From NCBI RefSeq assembly GCF_014673495.1, contig NZ_CP051006.1:6785501-6849500 (forward strand): 64,000 nt of DNA, read 5' to 3'. A program made the position numbers and the translations under genes. Numbering within the stretch: position 1 is the first letter of the stretch; each line of letters opens with the position of its first letter. The notes under the pieces are model-generated. The model did not search any database. It had not been told where the DNA came from and was given only the letters and a program-made list of their open reading frames with translations. This DNA comes from Streptomyces griseofuscus. Its GTDB lineage: Bacteria; Actinomycetota; Actinomycetes; Streptomycetales; Streptomycetaceae. Below are positions 15,430-23,635 of this stretch, piece after piece.

Positions 15430-16172
15430 CCTGGTCCGAGATGCGGCCGCTGCTGTCGGACGCGTGTACCCAGACGTTCGACATGGTGCTCTGGTCCACC
15501 CTGATCGCCATCGTCGTGGGCCTCCCGCTCGGCCTCCTCCTCGTCCTCACGGACCGCGGGGGCCTGCTCCAGAACGTCGTCGCGAACAAGGTGATCGGCC
15601 AGATCGTGAACGTCGGCCGCTCGCTGCCGTTCATCATCCTGATGGTCGCCCTGATGAGCTTCACCCGCTGGGTCACCGGGACGACGATCGGCACCGCCGC
15701 CGCCGTCGTACCGCTCGCCATCGGCGGCATCCCCTTCTTCGCCCGGCTGGTCGAGACGGCCGTGCGCGAGGTGGACGGCGGGCTGGTCGAGGCCGTGCAG
15801 TCCATGGGCGGCAACACCTGGACCATCGTCCGCAAGGTGCTCGTCCCCGAGTCCCTGCCCTCCCTGATCGCCAGCACCACCACCACGGTCATCGCCCTCA
15901 TCGGCTACTCCGCCATGGCCGGCACTGTCGGCGGCGGCGGCCTCGGCGACCTCGCCGTCCGCTACGGCTACCAGCGCTTCGAGACCGAGCTGATGTGGAT
16001 CACCGTCGGCATCCTCGCCGTCGTCATCTCCCTCATCCAGTTCGCCGGCGACTTCGCGGCCCGCGCCCTGCACCACCGCGGCGGCCGCTCGGGCCCCGCG
16101 CCCAAGCTGCGGCTGCTGAAGGCCGAGGAGACCGAGAAGCCGGACACGGCAGAGGTCACCAAGGCCGCCTAA
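15426..16172 (+). CDS. metI: Methionine ABC transporter permease
   Basis: A 248-residue inner-membrane permease with about five to six helices, forming the channel with a MetI dimer and MetN. The cytoplasmic coupling loop has the EAA-like motif EVDGGLVEAVQSMGGN near residues 118-133. GTG 15426 overlaps the metN stop. The C-terminal 35 residues are a charged cytoplasmic tail (KAEETEKPDTAEVTKAA) beyond the usual end of MetI, which looks like a lineage extension. Middle gene of metNIQ. Confidence 0.93.
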   Translation: MTWSEMRPLLSDACTQTFDMVLWSTLIAIVVGLPLGLLLVLTDRGGLLQNVVANKVIGQIVNVGRSLPFIILMVALMSFTRWVTGTTIGTAAAVVPLAIGGIPFFARLVETAVREVDGGLVEAVQSMGGNTWTIVRKVLVPESLPSLIASTTTTVIALIGYSAMAGTVGGGGLGDLAVRYGYQRFETELMWITVGILAVVISLIQFAGDFAARALHHRGGRSGPAPKLRLLKAEETEKPDTAEVTKAA

Positions 16173-16236
16173 CGGCACCCTGAGACTCCCCGTCACCCAC
16201 ACGGGGTCGCACCACCCTTAAGGAAAGGCACTTTTC

Positions 16237-17067
16237 GTGCGTAACACCGCCAAGCTCACCACCGCCGTCCTCGCCGCCGGAGCCCTCACCTTCGGGCTGA
16301 CCGCCTGCGGCTCCGGCAAGTCCTCCGCCTCCCATGACTACAGCGGCCCGCTGGTCGTCGCCGCCAGCCCGGTCCCGCACGCCGAGATCCTGAACTTCGT
16401 CGAGAAGAACCTCGCGAAGAAGGCCGGGCTCGACCTCCAGGTCAAGGAGTTCACCGACTACATCACGCCGAACACGGCGACCGAGGACGGCTCGGTGGAC
16501 GCCAACTACTTCCAGAACCAGCCGTACCTGGACGACTTCAACAAGAAGCGCGGCACCCACATCGTGCCCGTCGTCACGGTGCACCTGGAGCCCCTCGGCC
16601 TGTACTCCCACAAGGTCAAGAAGGCGGACGAGCTGAAGAGCGGTGCGACCGTCGCCGTCCCCAACGACGCCGTCAACGAGGGCCGCGCCCTCAAGCTGCT
16701 CGCCGACAACGGGCTCATCACCCTCAAGTCCGGCGCGGGCAACGACGCCACCCCCGAGGACATCGCCAAGAACCCCAAGCACCTCCAGTTCAAGGAGGTC
16801 GAGGCGGCCCAGACCCCGCGCTCCCTGGACGACGTGGACGCGGCGGTCGTCAACGGCAACTACGCCATCTCCGCGGGCCTCAAGCCCGCCAAGGACGCCC
16901 TCATCCTGGAGTCCGCGAAGAACAACCCCTACGGCAACTTCCTCGCGGTGAAGAAGGGCAACGAGAACGACCCCCGGGTCAAGAAGCTCGCCAAGCTCCT
17001 CACCTCGCCCGAGGTCAAGAAGTTCATCGAGGACAAGTACCAGGGCTCGGTCATCCCGTCCTTCTGA
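16237..17067 (+). CDS. metQ: Methionine-binding lipoprotein (NlpA family)
   Basis: A 276-residue substrate-binding lipoprotein. The signal peptide ends in a lipobox LTAC, so the mature protein is lipid-anchored at Cys25 outside the membrane. The NlpA/MetQ fold is evident from VVAASPVPHAEIL, the DYITPNTATEDGSVDANYFQ block (family: NxAxxxGxxDaNyFQ), VAVPNDAVNEGRAL and the final DKYQGSVIPSF. GTG 16237 has AAGGAAAGG upstream. Separated from metI by 64 bp and followed by a strong terminator; ligand D/L-methionine or related sulfur amino acid inferred from neighbours. Confidence 0.94.
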   Translation: MRNTAKLTTAVLAAGALTFGLTACGSGKSSASHDYSGPLVVAASPVPHAEILNFVEKNLAKKAGLDLQVKEFTDYITPNTATEDGSVDANYFQNQPYLDDFNKKRGTHIVPVVTVHLEPLGLYSHKVKKADELKSGATVAVPNDAVNEGRALKLLADNGLITLKSGAGNDATPEDIAKNPKHLQFKEVEAAQTPRSLDDVDAAVVNGNYAISAGLKPAKDALILESAKNNPYGNFLAVKKGNENDPRVKKLAKLLTSPEVKKFIEDKYQGSVIPSF

Positions 17068-17100
17068 TCCGGCCACCGGCAGCGCACGGCATCGCGACGC

Positions 17101-17135
17101 ACGGGGTCCGCTCCCTCACCGGGAGTGGACCCCGT
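17101..17135 (+). terminator. Terminator of metNIQ
   Basis: A 15-bp stem (17101-17115 with 17121-17135, one G-T pair) around a 5-base loop, 33 bp after the metQ stop. Confidence 0.75.
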
Positions 17136-17207
17136 CGTGCGGTTCAGTGGTTTCATGCTGCATGCTGGGCAGTTCAGCAGGTACTTCCGAAGGTTACGGA
17201 GCGGCGC

Positions 17208-17846
17208 ATGACAAGCACCTTCCCCAACATCTCCATCAGCACGGAGCGGTTGGTGCTGCGCCCCCTCGACGAGGACGACGTACCCGCACTGGCCGAGATG
17301 ATGAACGACGAGCAGGTCGCCGCCTGGACCGAGGTGCCCCAGCCGTTCACCGAGGCCGGCGCCCGCCACTGGATCACCCAGCACGCGCCCGCCGAACGCG
17401 CCGCGGGCCGCGGACTCGACCTCGCCGTCACGGAGTTCCTCACCCAGCGTCTGGTCGGCATCGTCCGGCTGACCCGCACCGACTGGCGCATCCGCGGCAC
17501 CGAGCTGTCGTACATCGTCGCCCCCTGGGCCCGCGGCGAGGGCTACGCCTCCGAGGCCGCGCTCGCCACCGCCCGCTGGCTCTTCGGCGACCAGCGCTTC
17601 GAGCGCATCGAACTGCGCACCGCCGCCGACAACACCGCCTCCCAGCAGGTCGCCCAGAAGATCGGCTGCATCAGCGAGGGCGTGCTGCGCAACGCGTGCA
17701 TAGTCCATGTACGCACCGAGGACGGCGGCTGGGCCGATCTGCGCACCGACTTCATCGTGTGGAGCCTGCTGCCGGAGGACCTGGAGGGCGCCGACGAGCA
17801 GCTCGCCGACACCAGCGGCTTCACGTCGTACGCCGACTGGAACTGA
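17208..17846 (+). CDS. RimJ/RimL-type GNAT acetyltransferase
   Basis: A 212-residue acetyltransferase. It opens with the RimJ/L hallmark ISTERLVLRPLDEDD and carries the acetyl-CoA site ARGEGYASEAALATARWLF near residues 108-126. The next blocks are FERIELRTAADNTASQQVAQKIG and a C-terminal DFIVWSLLPEDL. Relatives acetylate protein N termini or amino groups of small molecules; substrate unknown. GGAG precedes ATG 17208 by about 8 bases. Single gene between metNIQ and cobL. Confidence 0.82.
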   Translation: MTSTFPNISISTERLVLRPLDEDDVPALAEMMNDEQVAAWTEVPQPFTEAGARHWITQHAPAERAAGRGLDLAVTEFLTQRLVGIVRLTRTDWRIRGTELSYIVAPWARGEGYASEAALATARWLFGDQRFERIELRTAADNTASQQVAQKIGCISEGVLRNACIVHVRTEDGGWADLRTDFIVWSLLPEDLEGADEQLADTSGFTSYADWN

Positions 17847-17938
17847 TTTCCGACGGCCGCCCGACCGGGTACCCTCACGGAGCCCGCCCACGGGCCCTGT
17901 ACCCCTGACGACCTGCGAAAACCTGGAGATGGACGACG

Positions 17939-19162
17939 ATGGCCGACCGGGTCACGGTGATCGGCTGGGACGGCTCGCCGCTGACCGAGGCGGCACGCTC
18001 CGCGCTCGGCGCCGCCACCCTCGTGGCGGGCGCGGCCCACCATCTGGCACTGCCCGAGGTCCCGCCCTTCGCCGAACGCATCCGCCTCGGCAGCGTCGCG
18101 CTCGCCGCCCGCCGTATCGCCGGCCACCGCGGCACCGCGGTCGTGCTCGCCGACGGCGACCCCGGCTTCTTCGGTGTCGTACGCACCTTGCGCGCACCGG
18201 AGTTCGGCCTGGAGGTGGAGGTCGTCCCCGGCGTCTCCTCCGTCGCCGCCGCCTTCGCCCGCGCCGGGATGCCCTGGGACGACGCCCAGGTCGTCGTCGC
18301 CCACCCGCGCACCCTGCGCCGGGCCGTGAACGTCTGCCGCGCCCACGCCAAGGTGGCCGTCCTCACCTCACCGGGCGCGGGCCCCGCCGAACTCGGCCTG
18401 CTCCTCGCGGGTGTCCACCGCACCTTCGTCATCTGCGAGGAACTGGGCACCGAACGCGAACAGGTCTCCGTCGTCACCTCCGACAAAGCCCCCGACCACA
18501 CCTGGCGCGACCCCAACGTCGTCATCGTCATCGGCGGCCCGGTGAGCGCGGCCGAGGACGGCGGCTGGATCGCCGGCCGCGACCCGGGCGCCGGCCCGCG
18601 CGGCTGGGTCCAGCCCGACGAGGCGTACGGCGACGGCACCGCGCTCGGCGAGGGCGAGACCGAGCTGCTGCGCGCCGCCCAACTCAGCCGCCTCGGGCCC
18701 CGGGTCGGCGACCTCGTCTGGGACATCGGCTGCGGCTCCGGCGCGTTCGCCGTCGAGGCGGCGCGCGCCGGCGCCGCCGTCATCGCCGTCGACCGCGACC
18801 CGGCCGCCTGCGCCCGCACCGACGCCGCCTCCCGCCGCTACGGAGTCCAGCTCCAGGTGGTGCACGGCAGCGCCCCGCACGTCCTGGAGGACCTGCCCGA
18901 ACCCGATGTGGTCCGGGTCGGCGGCGGGGGAGCGGCCGTGGTCTCGGCGGTCGCCGACCGGCGCCCGCAGCGCATCGTCGCCCACGCCGCGACCCGCGAT
19001 GCGGCCGAACTCGTCGGCCGCGACCTGACCGAGCACGGATACCGCGTCGAGTGCGCCCTGCTCCAGTCCGTCGAACTCGACACCCGGGCCTGGCGGGAGA
19101 CCGAACGGAACGTCGCGTTCCTGCTCAGCGGCGTACTGTCCGATCGCCCCGTGATCCGGTAG
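17939..19162 (+). CDS. cobL: Precorrin-6Y C5,15-methyltransferase (decarboxylating)
   Basis: A 407-residue two-domain enzyme of corrin-ring synthesis that methylates C5 and C15 and removes the acetate side-chain carboxyl of ring C. Residues 1-210 form a CbiE-type tetrapyrrole methylase (VTVIGWDGSPL start, LADGDPGFFG loop, VVPGVSSVAAAFAR). Residues about 235-407 form a CbiT-type SAM methyltransferase (WDIGCGSGAFAVEAAR near residue 261). Full-length fusion as in aerobic CobL. GGAG lies about 10 bases before ATG 17939. The next genes supply DMB and activate it, so this is a dispersed part of the cobalamin pathway. Confidence 0.93.
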   Translation: MADRVTVIGWDGSPLTEAARSALGAATLVAGAAHHLALPEVPPFAERIRLGSVALAARRIAGHRGTAVVLADGDPGFFGVVRTLRAPEFGLEVEVVPGVSSVAAAFARAGMPWDDAQVVVAHPRTLRRAVNVCRAHAKVAVLTSPGAGPAELGLLLAGVHRTFVICEELGTEREQVSVVTSDKAPDHTWRDPNVVIVIGGPVSAAEDGGWIAGRDPGAGPRGWVQPDEAYGDGTALGEGETELLRAAQLSRLGPRVGDLVWDIGCGSGAFAVEAARAGAAVIAVDRDPAACARTDAASRRYGVQLQVVHGSAPHVLEDLPEPDVVRVGGGGAAVVSAVADRRPQRIVAHAATRDAAELVGRDLTEHGYRVECALLQSVELDTRAWRETERNVAFLLSGVLSDRPVIR

Positions 19163-19497
19163 TCGTACCGCGCGCGGTAGGCTGGCCGATCGTTGTACCG
19201 CACCGGTGGCCCGGAACTTCGTTCGCCAATGTCCGGAACGCACGCCCGTTTTGGGTCGGGGTGGTACGGCGAACCCGTGGACGCGCAACGTGGCGTAGTC
19301 CACAGCGGCCTGTCGCGGATCATGCTGTCGCGACGGCGCAACGACCGGGACAATGCCACTGAATGGCTTTGTCGCCTTTTCCGGCGGGTCGTTCGTGCCG
19401 CTGGGCACGGACGCTCGTTCTTCACTATGGGGCGGTCGGTGTGCCGTTCCGGGTGAGCTGGTCGTAGAAGCACTAACCGATGGGGCGAGGGGTACGC
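19163..19497. other. Long upstream region of the BluB-CobT gene
   Basis: 335 bp with lower GC than its surroundings (for example GGACAATGCCACTGAATGG at 19349-19367). Apart from the possible ORF above and TAGGCT at 19178, I see no clear hairpin pair. I looked for the B12-box elements of a cobalamin riboswitch and did not find them. Confidence 0.4.
19229..19456 (+). CDS. Possible small ORF of unknown function (75 aa)
   Basis: An ATG-to-TGA ORF lying in the 335-bp gap before the BluB-CobT gene; an in-frame TTG at 19193 would lengthen it by 12. A -10-like TAGGCT is at 19178-19183. The predicted product is basic and Arg-rich (LSRIMLSRRRNDRDN, LFRRVVRAAGHGRS) without a signal or membrane segment. 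Third-position GC is clearly lower than in flanking genes, so it may be non-coding leader sequence instead. I report it because the gap is otherwise unexplained; no function can be assigned. Confidence 0.3.
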   Translation: MSGTHARFGSGWYGEPVDAQRGVVHSGLSRIMLSRRRNDRDNATEWLCRLFRRVVRAAGHGRSFFTMGRSVCRSG

Positions 19498-22400
19498 ATG
19501 ACCGACACCGGCCAGGTCCCGAGCGAGGGACAGCCGGAGAGCGCAGGCATGGTGGAGCAGCCGGGCGTCACCGCGCACGGCGCGTACACCTACCTCTCCG
19601 AGGCCCCCGCCGAGGACGAAGACCTGCTGCTGCCGGGCGCCCAGGGCGCATGGGGCAACGAAGTGCCGCCGCCCGCTCCGGAGCCGGTGGTCGAGACCCT
19701 GCACGAGGCCTCCGGCCACGACACGGGCTCCGTGGACCTGGGCGGCGTCCGCCTCCCGTCCGCGCAGGAGACCTCGGCGCCGCGCCGCCCGCTGCACCTC
19801 GGCCCGCTCATCCCCGACGCCTCCGCGGGACCGGTCCGCTCCCTCGCCGACCGCGGTCCCGAGTACCTCGACGCCCAGCCCCTCCGGGAGATGGGCCCGC
19901 AGAGCGCGGCCCCCTGGGGCGCGGCTCCGGCGGGTACGGCCGTGGCCGCGCCGGTCATCGGCCAGGTACCGGGCGAGGCGGAGACCGCCCCGGACGCCGC
20001 CCAGGCGCCGGGCGTGGCGGAGACCGGACAGGTCGCCGTCCAGGTGATCGGTGTGCCGGTGGCCGCCGTGGAGGCCGTGCCGGTCCCCGTCGAGGCGCCG
20101 GAGCAGGTCGCCGACGCGGCCGCCGATGCCGAGGCGCCGGGCGTGGCGCCGGACGCGGTCGTCGCCGTTCCCGGGGTGCCGGGTGCGGAGGCCGAGCCGG
20201 TCGCCGCGGAAGCGCCGCAGGCGCCGGTCGCCGAAACGGTTGACCCGGCGCTCGTCGGGACGCCGGAGGCCGCCGGTGAGGTCGCCGCGCAGGTGACCGC
20301 CGTGCCCGCCCCCGAGCAGGTCGTACAGGACCACGACGGTCCGCGGCCCGTCGACAGTCAGGACGGCGTGCCGGCGCCGCAGGTTCCGCAGGGACCCGAG
20401 GTTTCCCAGCAGGTGGTGGCCGAGGGCGCGGAGAGCGTGCCGGTGCCGGACGCCCCGGTGGTCGAGGTCGCGGAAGCGGCCGTTCCCGCGCAGCAGGTCC
20501 AGGAGGCCCAGGCCGTCGAGGCGGCGGCTCCCGCGGAGGGTGCGCCGCAGGCCGCCGCGCCCGTGCAGGCCGAGGCCCAGGTTCCCGGTGCCGCCGCGCC
20601 GGTCGCCGAGGCCGTCCAGCCGGTTGCCGTCGAGTCGGTCGCCGTCGAGCCCGTCCAGGTGACCGAGCCGGTCGAGGCGGTCCAGCAGGTTCCCGGAGCC
20701 GTGGCTCCTGGCGTCGAGGCCGCCGAGCAGGCCGAGCCGGTCACGGCTGAGGCCGTCGAGGCCGTGCAGGTCATCGAGCCGGTCGAGCCCGTCGCCGTCG
20801 AAGCGGTCGCCGTCGAGCCCGTCCAGGTGCTCCAGCCGGTCGAGCCCGTCGCCGCCGAGGCGGCTCAGTCCGCGCAGCCCGTCGAGCCCGTGGCCGTCCC
20901 GGTCGAGCAGGCCCAGCCGGTCGAGGCCGTCGAGGTGGCCGCCGCTCCGGACGCCCAGCAGGTCCAGGCCCCGCAGCCGGTGGAGCCCGTCGTCCAGGAA
21001 GCCCCGGCCGTGCCCGGCGTCCCGCAGCAGCCGGAGCCCCAGTCGGAGGCGCAGGAGCAGGCGCAGCCGGTGGCCCAGGCGGCTCCCGTCGCCGAGCCCG
21101 TTCCGGCCGGCGACCCCGCCGTACCCGCGCCCCAGCAGCCCACGGACGTCACCCCGGCGCCCGTCGCCGCCGTAGCCGCGGACCCGCAGGCAGACGTGGT
21201 CACCGTGGCGGCCGAGGCCGCGCAGCCGCACGCCGTCGCCGAACCGGCACCCGTCGCCCCGGCCGCTCCCGAGCAGCCGCAGGCCGTACCGGCACCCGTC
21301 GAAGCCCCGATGCCCGCCCCGGTCGAGATGCCCGCCGAGGACCCGGCCCAGCAGAGCCCCGTGCCGACGGAGGGTCTCGTGCCGACGGACGCCCCCGTAC
21401 AGCCCGCTCCCGCCGAGCAGTTGCCCGGAGCTCTCCCGGAGCCGGCTCCCGAGCCGCCGCTCGGGGAGTTCGTGCCGGTGGAGGGGCAGGTGCCGAGCGC
21501 GCCGCATCTCGCGCCGACCCCGCCGCACCCCCTCGTCCTGCCCGCCCAGGGACCCGCGTCCGGGGCCACCGTGCCCGCGCCCCGGGAGGCCGAGGTCCTG
21601 CCGCCCGCGGAGACCCTGCCGCACGCCGAGGCCCCGGAGCCCGTCGCCGAGCAGGGGGAGACCCCGGCCGAGGAGGCACCCGCGCCCACCGGGCCCGCCG
21701 CCCCCGGCTACGACGACGCCGAGCGCGAGGCCGTGCTCAAGGTGATGCGCGAGCGCCGCGACATCCGCAACGGCTTCCGTAGCGACCCCATCCCGCACGA
21801 AGTGCTGCTCCGCGTCCTGGAGGCCGCGCACACCGCGCCCTCCGTCGGCCACTCGCAGCCCTGGGACTTCGTCGTCATCCGGTCCGCCGACACCCGCAAC
21901 ACCATGCACGAACTGGCCATGCGCCAGCGCGAGGCGTACGCGAAGTCGCTGCCCAAGGGCCGGGCGAAGCAGTTCAAGGAACTGAAGATCGAGGCCATCC
22001 TCGACACCCCGGTGAACATCGTCGTCACCGCCGACCCCACCCGCGGCGGCCGGCACACCCTGGGCCGGTACACCCAGCCCCAGATGGCGCCGTACTCCGC
22101 CGCGCTCGCCGTCGAGAACCTCTGGCTCGCCGCCCGCGCCGAGGGGTTGGGCGTAGGCTGGGTCAGCTTCTTCGACGAGCGCGAGATGGTGCGTGCCCTC
22201 GGCCTGCCCGAGCACCTGGAGGTCATCGCCTACCTGTGCGTCGGGTACGTCGACGAATTCCCGGACGAGCCCGAGCTGATGCAGGCCGGCTGGTCCAAGC
22301 GACGCCCCCTGTCCTGGGTGGTGCACGAAGAGACGTACGGCCGCCGCGCCCTGCCCGGAGAGGAACCCCACGACCTGCTTGCCGAGACCGTCGCCCAGAT

Positions 22401-23424
22401 CCGCCCGCTCGACGCCAAGGCCCTCGGTGAGGCCTGGGAGCGACAGAAGCGCATGACCAAGCCGGCCGGCGCGCTCGGCATGCTGGAGATCATCTCCGCG
22501 CAGCTGTCGGGCCTGTCCCGGCAGTGCCCCCCGCCCATCCCGGAGCCCGCGGCCGTCGCCATCTTCGCGGGCGACCACGGTGTGCACGCCCAGGGCGTCA
22601 CCCCCTGGCCCCAGGAGGTCACCGGCCAGATGGTGGCCAACTTCCTGGGCGGGGGCGCGGTCTGCAACGCCTTCGCCGCCCAGGTCGGCGCCGAGGTGTG
22701 CGTCGTGGACGTCGGCGTCGCCACCGACCTGCCCGCCACCCCCGGACTGCTGCCCCGCAAGATCCGCGGCGGCACCTCCGACATGACCGCGGGGCCCGCG
22801 ATGAGCCGCGAGGAGGCCAAGGCCGCCATCGAGGTCGGCATCGAGACCGCCCGCGATCTGGTCGCGGCCGGCAACAAGGCGCTGCTCACCGGCGAGATGG
22901 GCATCGCCAACACCACCGCGTCCGCCGCGCTGATCTCCGTCTTCACCGGCACCGACCCGGCCGAGGTCACCGGCCGCGGCACCGGCATCAACGACGAGAC
23001 GCTGGCCCGCAAGACCGAGGTGGTCCGCCGCGCCCTGGACCTCCACCAGCCGGACCCGTCCGACCCCATCGGCGTCCTCGCGGCCCTTGGCGGCTTCGAG
23101 CACGCGGCGATGGTCGGCCTGCTGCTCGGCGGCGCGTCCCTGCGCACCCCGGTCATCCTGGACGGCGTGAGCGCCGGTGCCGCGGCCCTGGTGGCCCGCG
23201 CCATCGCGCCCGAGGTCCTCGCGGCCTGCATCGCCGGGCACCGCAGCGCCGAGCCGGGCCATGTCGCGGCCCTCAACAAGCTGGGCCTGCGCCCCTTGGT
23301 CGACCTCGACCTGCGCCTCGGCGAGGGCACCGGCGCCCTGCTCGCCCTGCCGCTGGTGCAGAGCGCGGCGAGAGCGATGCACGAGGTGGCGACGTTCGAC
23401 TCGGCGGGCGTCACGGAGAAGTAG
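19498..23424 (+). CDS. cobT: BluB-CobT fusion with long low-complexity N terminus (DMB synthase + NaMN:DMB phosphoribosyltransferase)
   Basis: A 1308-residue protein in three parts. Residues 1 to about 735 are low-complexity Val/Pro/Ala/Glu/Gln repeats (xVEPVxVE type), with no signal peptide or membrane helix. Residues about 738-955 are a BluB-type flavin domain (RERRDIRNGFRSDPIP, HTAPSVGHSQPWDF, GLGVGWVSFFDEREMV), which breaks down FMNH2 to 5,6-dimethylbenzimidazole. Residues about 960-1305 are CobT (FAGDHGVHAQGVTPWP, MGIANTTASAAL, catalytic Glu in LRLGEGTGALLAL), which joins DMB to nicotinate mononucleotide to give alpha-ribazole phosphate. ATG 19498 has GAGGGG upstream. Fusion implies DMB channelling in B12 lower-ligand assembly. 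The N-terminal role is unknown. Confidence 0.93.
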   Translation: MTDTGQVPSEGQPESAGMVEQPGVTAHGAYTYLSEAPAEDEDLLLPGAQGAWGNEVPPPAPEPVVETLHEASGHDTGSVDLGGVRLPSAQETSAPRRPLHLGPLIPDASAGPVRSLADRGPEYLDAQPLREMGPQSAAPWGAAPAGTAVAAPVIGQVPGEAETAPDAAQAPGVAETGQVAVQVIGVPVAAVEAVPVPVEAPEQVADAAADAEAPGVAPDAVVAVPGVPGAEAEPVAAEAPQAPVAETVDPALVGTPEAAGEVAAQVTAVPAPEQVVQDHDGPRPVDSQDGVPAPQVPQGPEVSQQVVAEGAESVPVPDAPVVEVAEAAVPAQQVQEAQAVEAAAPAEGAPQAAAPVQAEAQVPGAAAPVAEAVQPVAVESVAVEPVQVTEPVEAVQQVPGAVAPGVEAAEQAEPVTAEAVEAVQVIEPVEPVAVEAVAVEPVQVLQPVEPVAAEAAQSAQPVEPVAVPVEQAQPVEAVEVAAAPDAQQVQAPQPVEPVVQEAPAVPGVPQQPEPQSEAQEQAQPVAQAAPVAEPVPAGDPAVPAPQQPTDVTPAPVAAVAADPQADVVTVAAEAAQPHAVAEPAPVAPAAPEQPQAVPAPVEAPMPAPVEMPAEDPAQQSPVPTEGLVPTDAPVQPAPAEQLPGALPEPAPEPPLGEFVPVEGQVPSAPHLAPTPPHPLVLPAQGPASGATVPAPREAEVLPPAETLPHAEAPEPVAEQGETPAEEAPAPTGPAAPGYDDAEREAVLKVMRERRDIRNGFRSDPIPHEVLLRVLEAAHTAPSVGHSQPWDFVVIRSADTRNTMHELAMRQREAYAKSLPKGRAKQFKELKIEAILDTPVNIVVTADPTRGGRHTLGRYTQPQMAPYSAALAVENLWLAARAEGLGVGWVSFFDEREMVRALGLPEHLEVIAYLCVGYVDEFPDEPELMQAGWSKRRPLSWVVHEETYGRRALPGEEPHDLLAETVAQIRPLDAKALGEAWERQKRMTKPAGALGMLEIISAQLSGLSRQCPPPIPEPAAVAIFAGDHGVHAQGVTPWPQEVTGQMVANFLGGGAVCNAFAAQVGAEVCVVDVGVATDLPATPGLLPRKIRGGTSDMTAGPAMSREEAKAAIEVGIETARDLVAAGNKALLTGEMGIANTTASAALISVFTGTDPAEVTGRGTGINDETLARKTEVVRRALDLHQPDPSDPIGVLAALGGFEHAAMVGLLLGGASLRTPVILDGVSAGAAALVARAIAPEVLAACIAGHRSAEPGHVAALNKLGLRPLVDLDLRLGEGTGALLALPLVQSAARAMHEVATFDSAGVTEK
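20500..21010 (+). repeat. Degenerate coding repeats inside the BluB-CobT N terminus
   Basis: Imperfect repeats encoding VEPV/VEAV units. A 24-base stretch beginning GTCGCCGTCGAGCCCGTCC occurs identically near 20638 and 20809, and CAGCCGGTCGAGCCCGTC recurs nearby. Such arrays are prone to slippage, so length should vary between strains. Confidence 0.6.
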
Positions 23425-23491
23425 GCACGCGGCGGGAGGGGAGGGCCTCGGCAGGGTGGCGCGGGTCGCCGCCCCGCCCCGCCGGGTCCGA

Positions 23492-23520
23492 ACCGGTCCC
23501 GCCGCCCCGCCGGGACCGGT
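23492..23520 (+). terminator. Hairpin after BluB-CobT
   Basis: ACCGGTCCCG (23492-23501) and CGGGACCGGT (23511-23520) pair perfectly around a 9-base loop, 68 bp after the stop. A TAAAAT -10-like box at 23592-23597 then precedes the next gene. Confidence 0.6.
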
Positions 23521-23635
23521 ATCCGCCCCCTGCGCCCGGCCGCCCCTGCCCAACCCCCGGACACCCGTCCCGCCACCGCCCTCCGTCACCGTAAAATCCG
23601 CACGTCAGGGCCACCACAACGCCCCCGGAGGAGCC

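Noticed and set aside
19163..19497. Cobalamin riboswitch before BluB-CobT or cobL (17847-17938)
   Set aside because: I looked for the B12-box and the GCCACTG-type core with matching stems and found no ordered set; one GCCACTG at 19355 stands alone.
18838..23589. A 1583-codon open frame on the minus strand, opposite cobL and BluB-CobT
   Set aside because: It is the mirror of strongly GC-biased coding on the plus strand; the translation is His/Gly/Leu-Arg repeats with no motif, and both plus-strand genes are certain.
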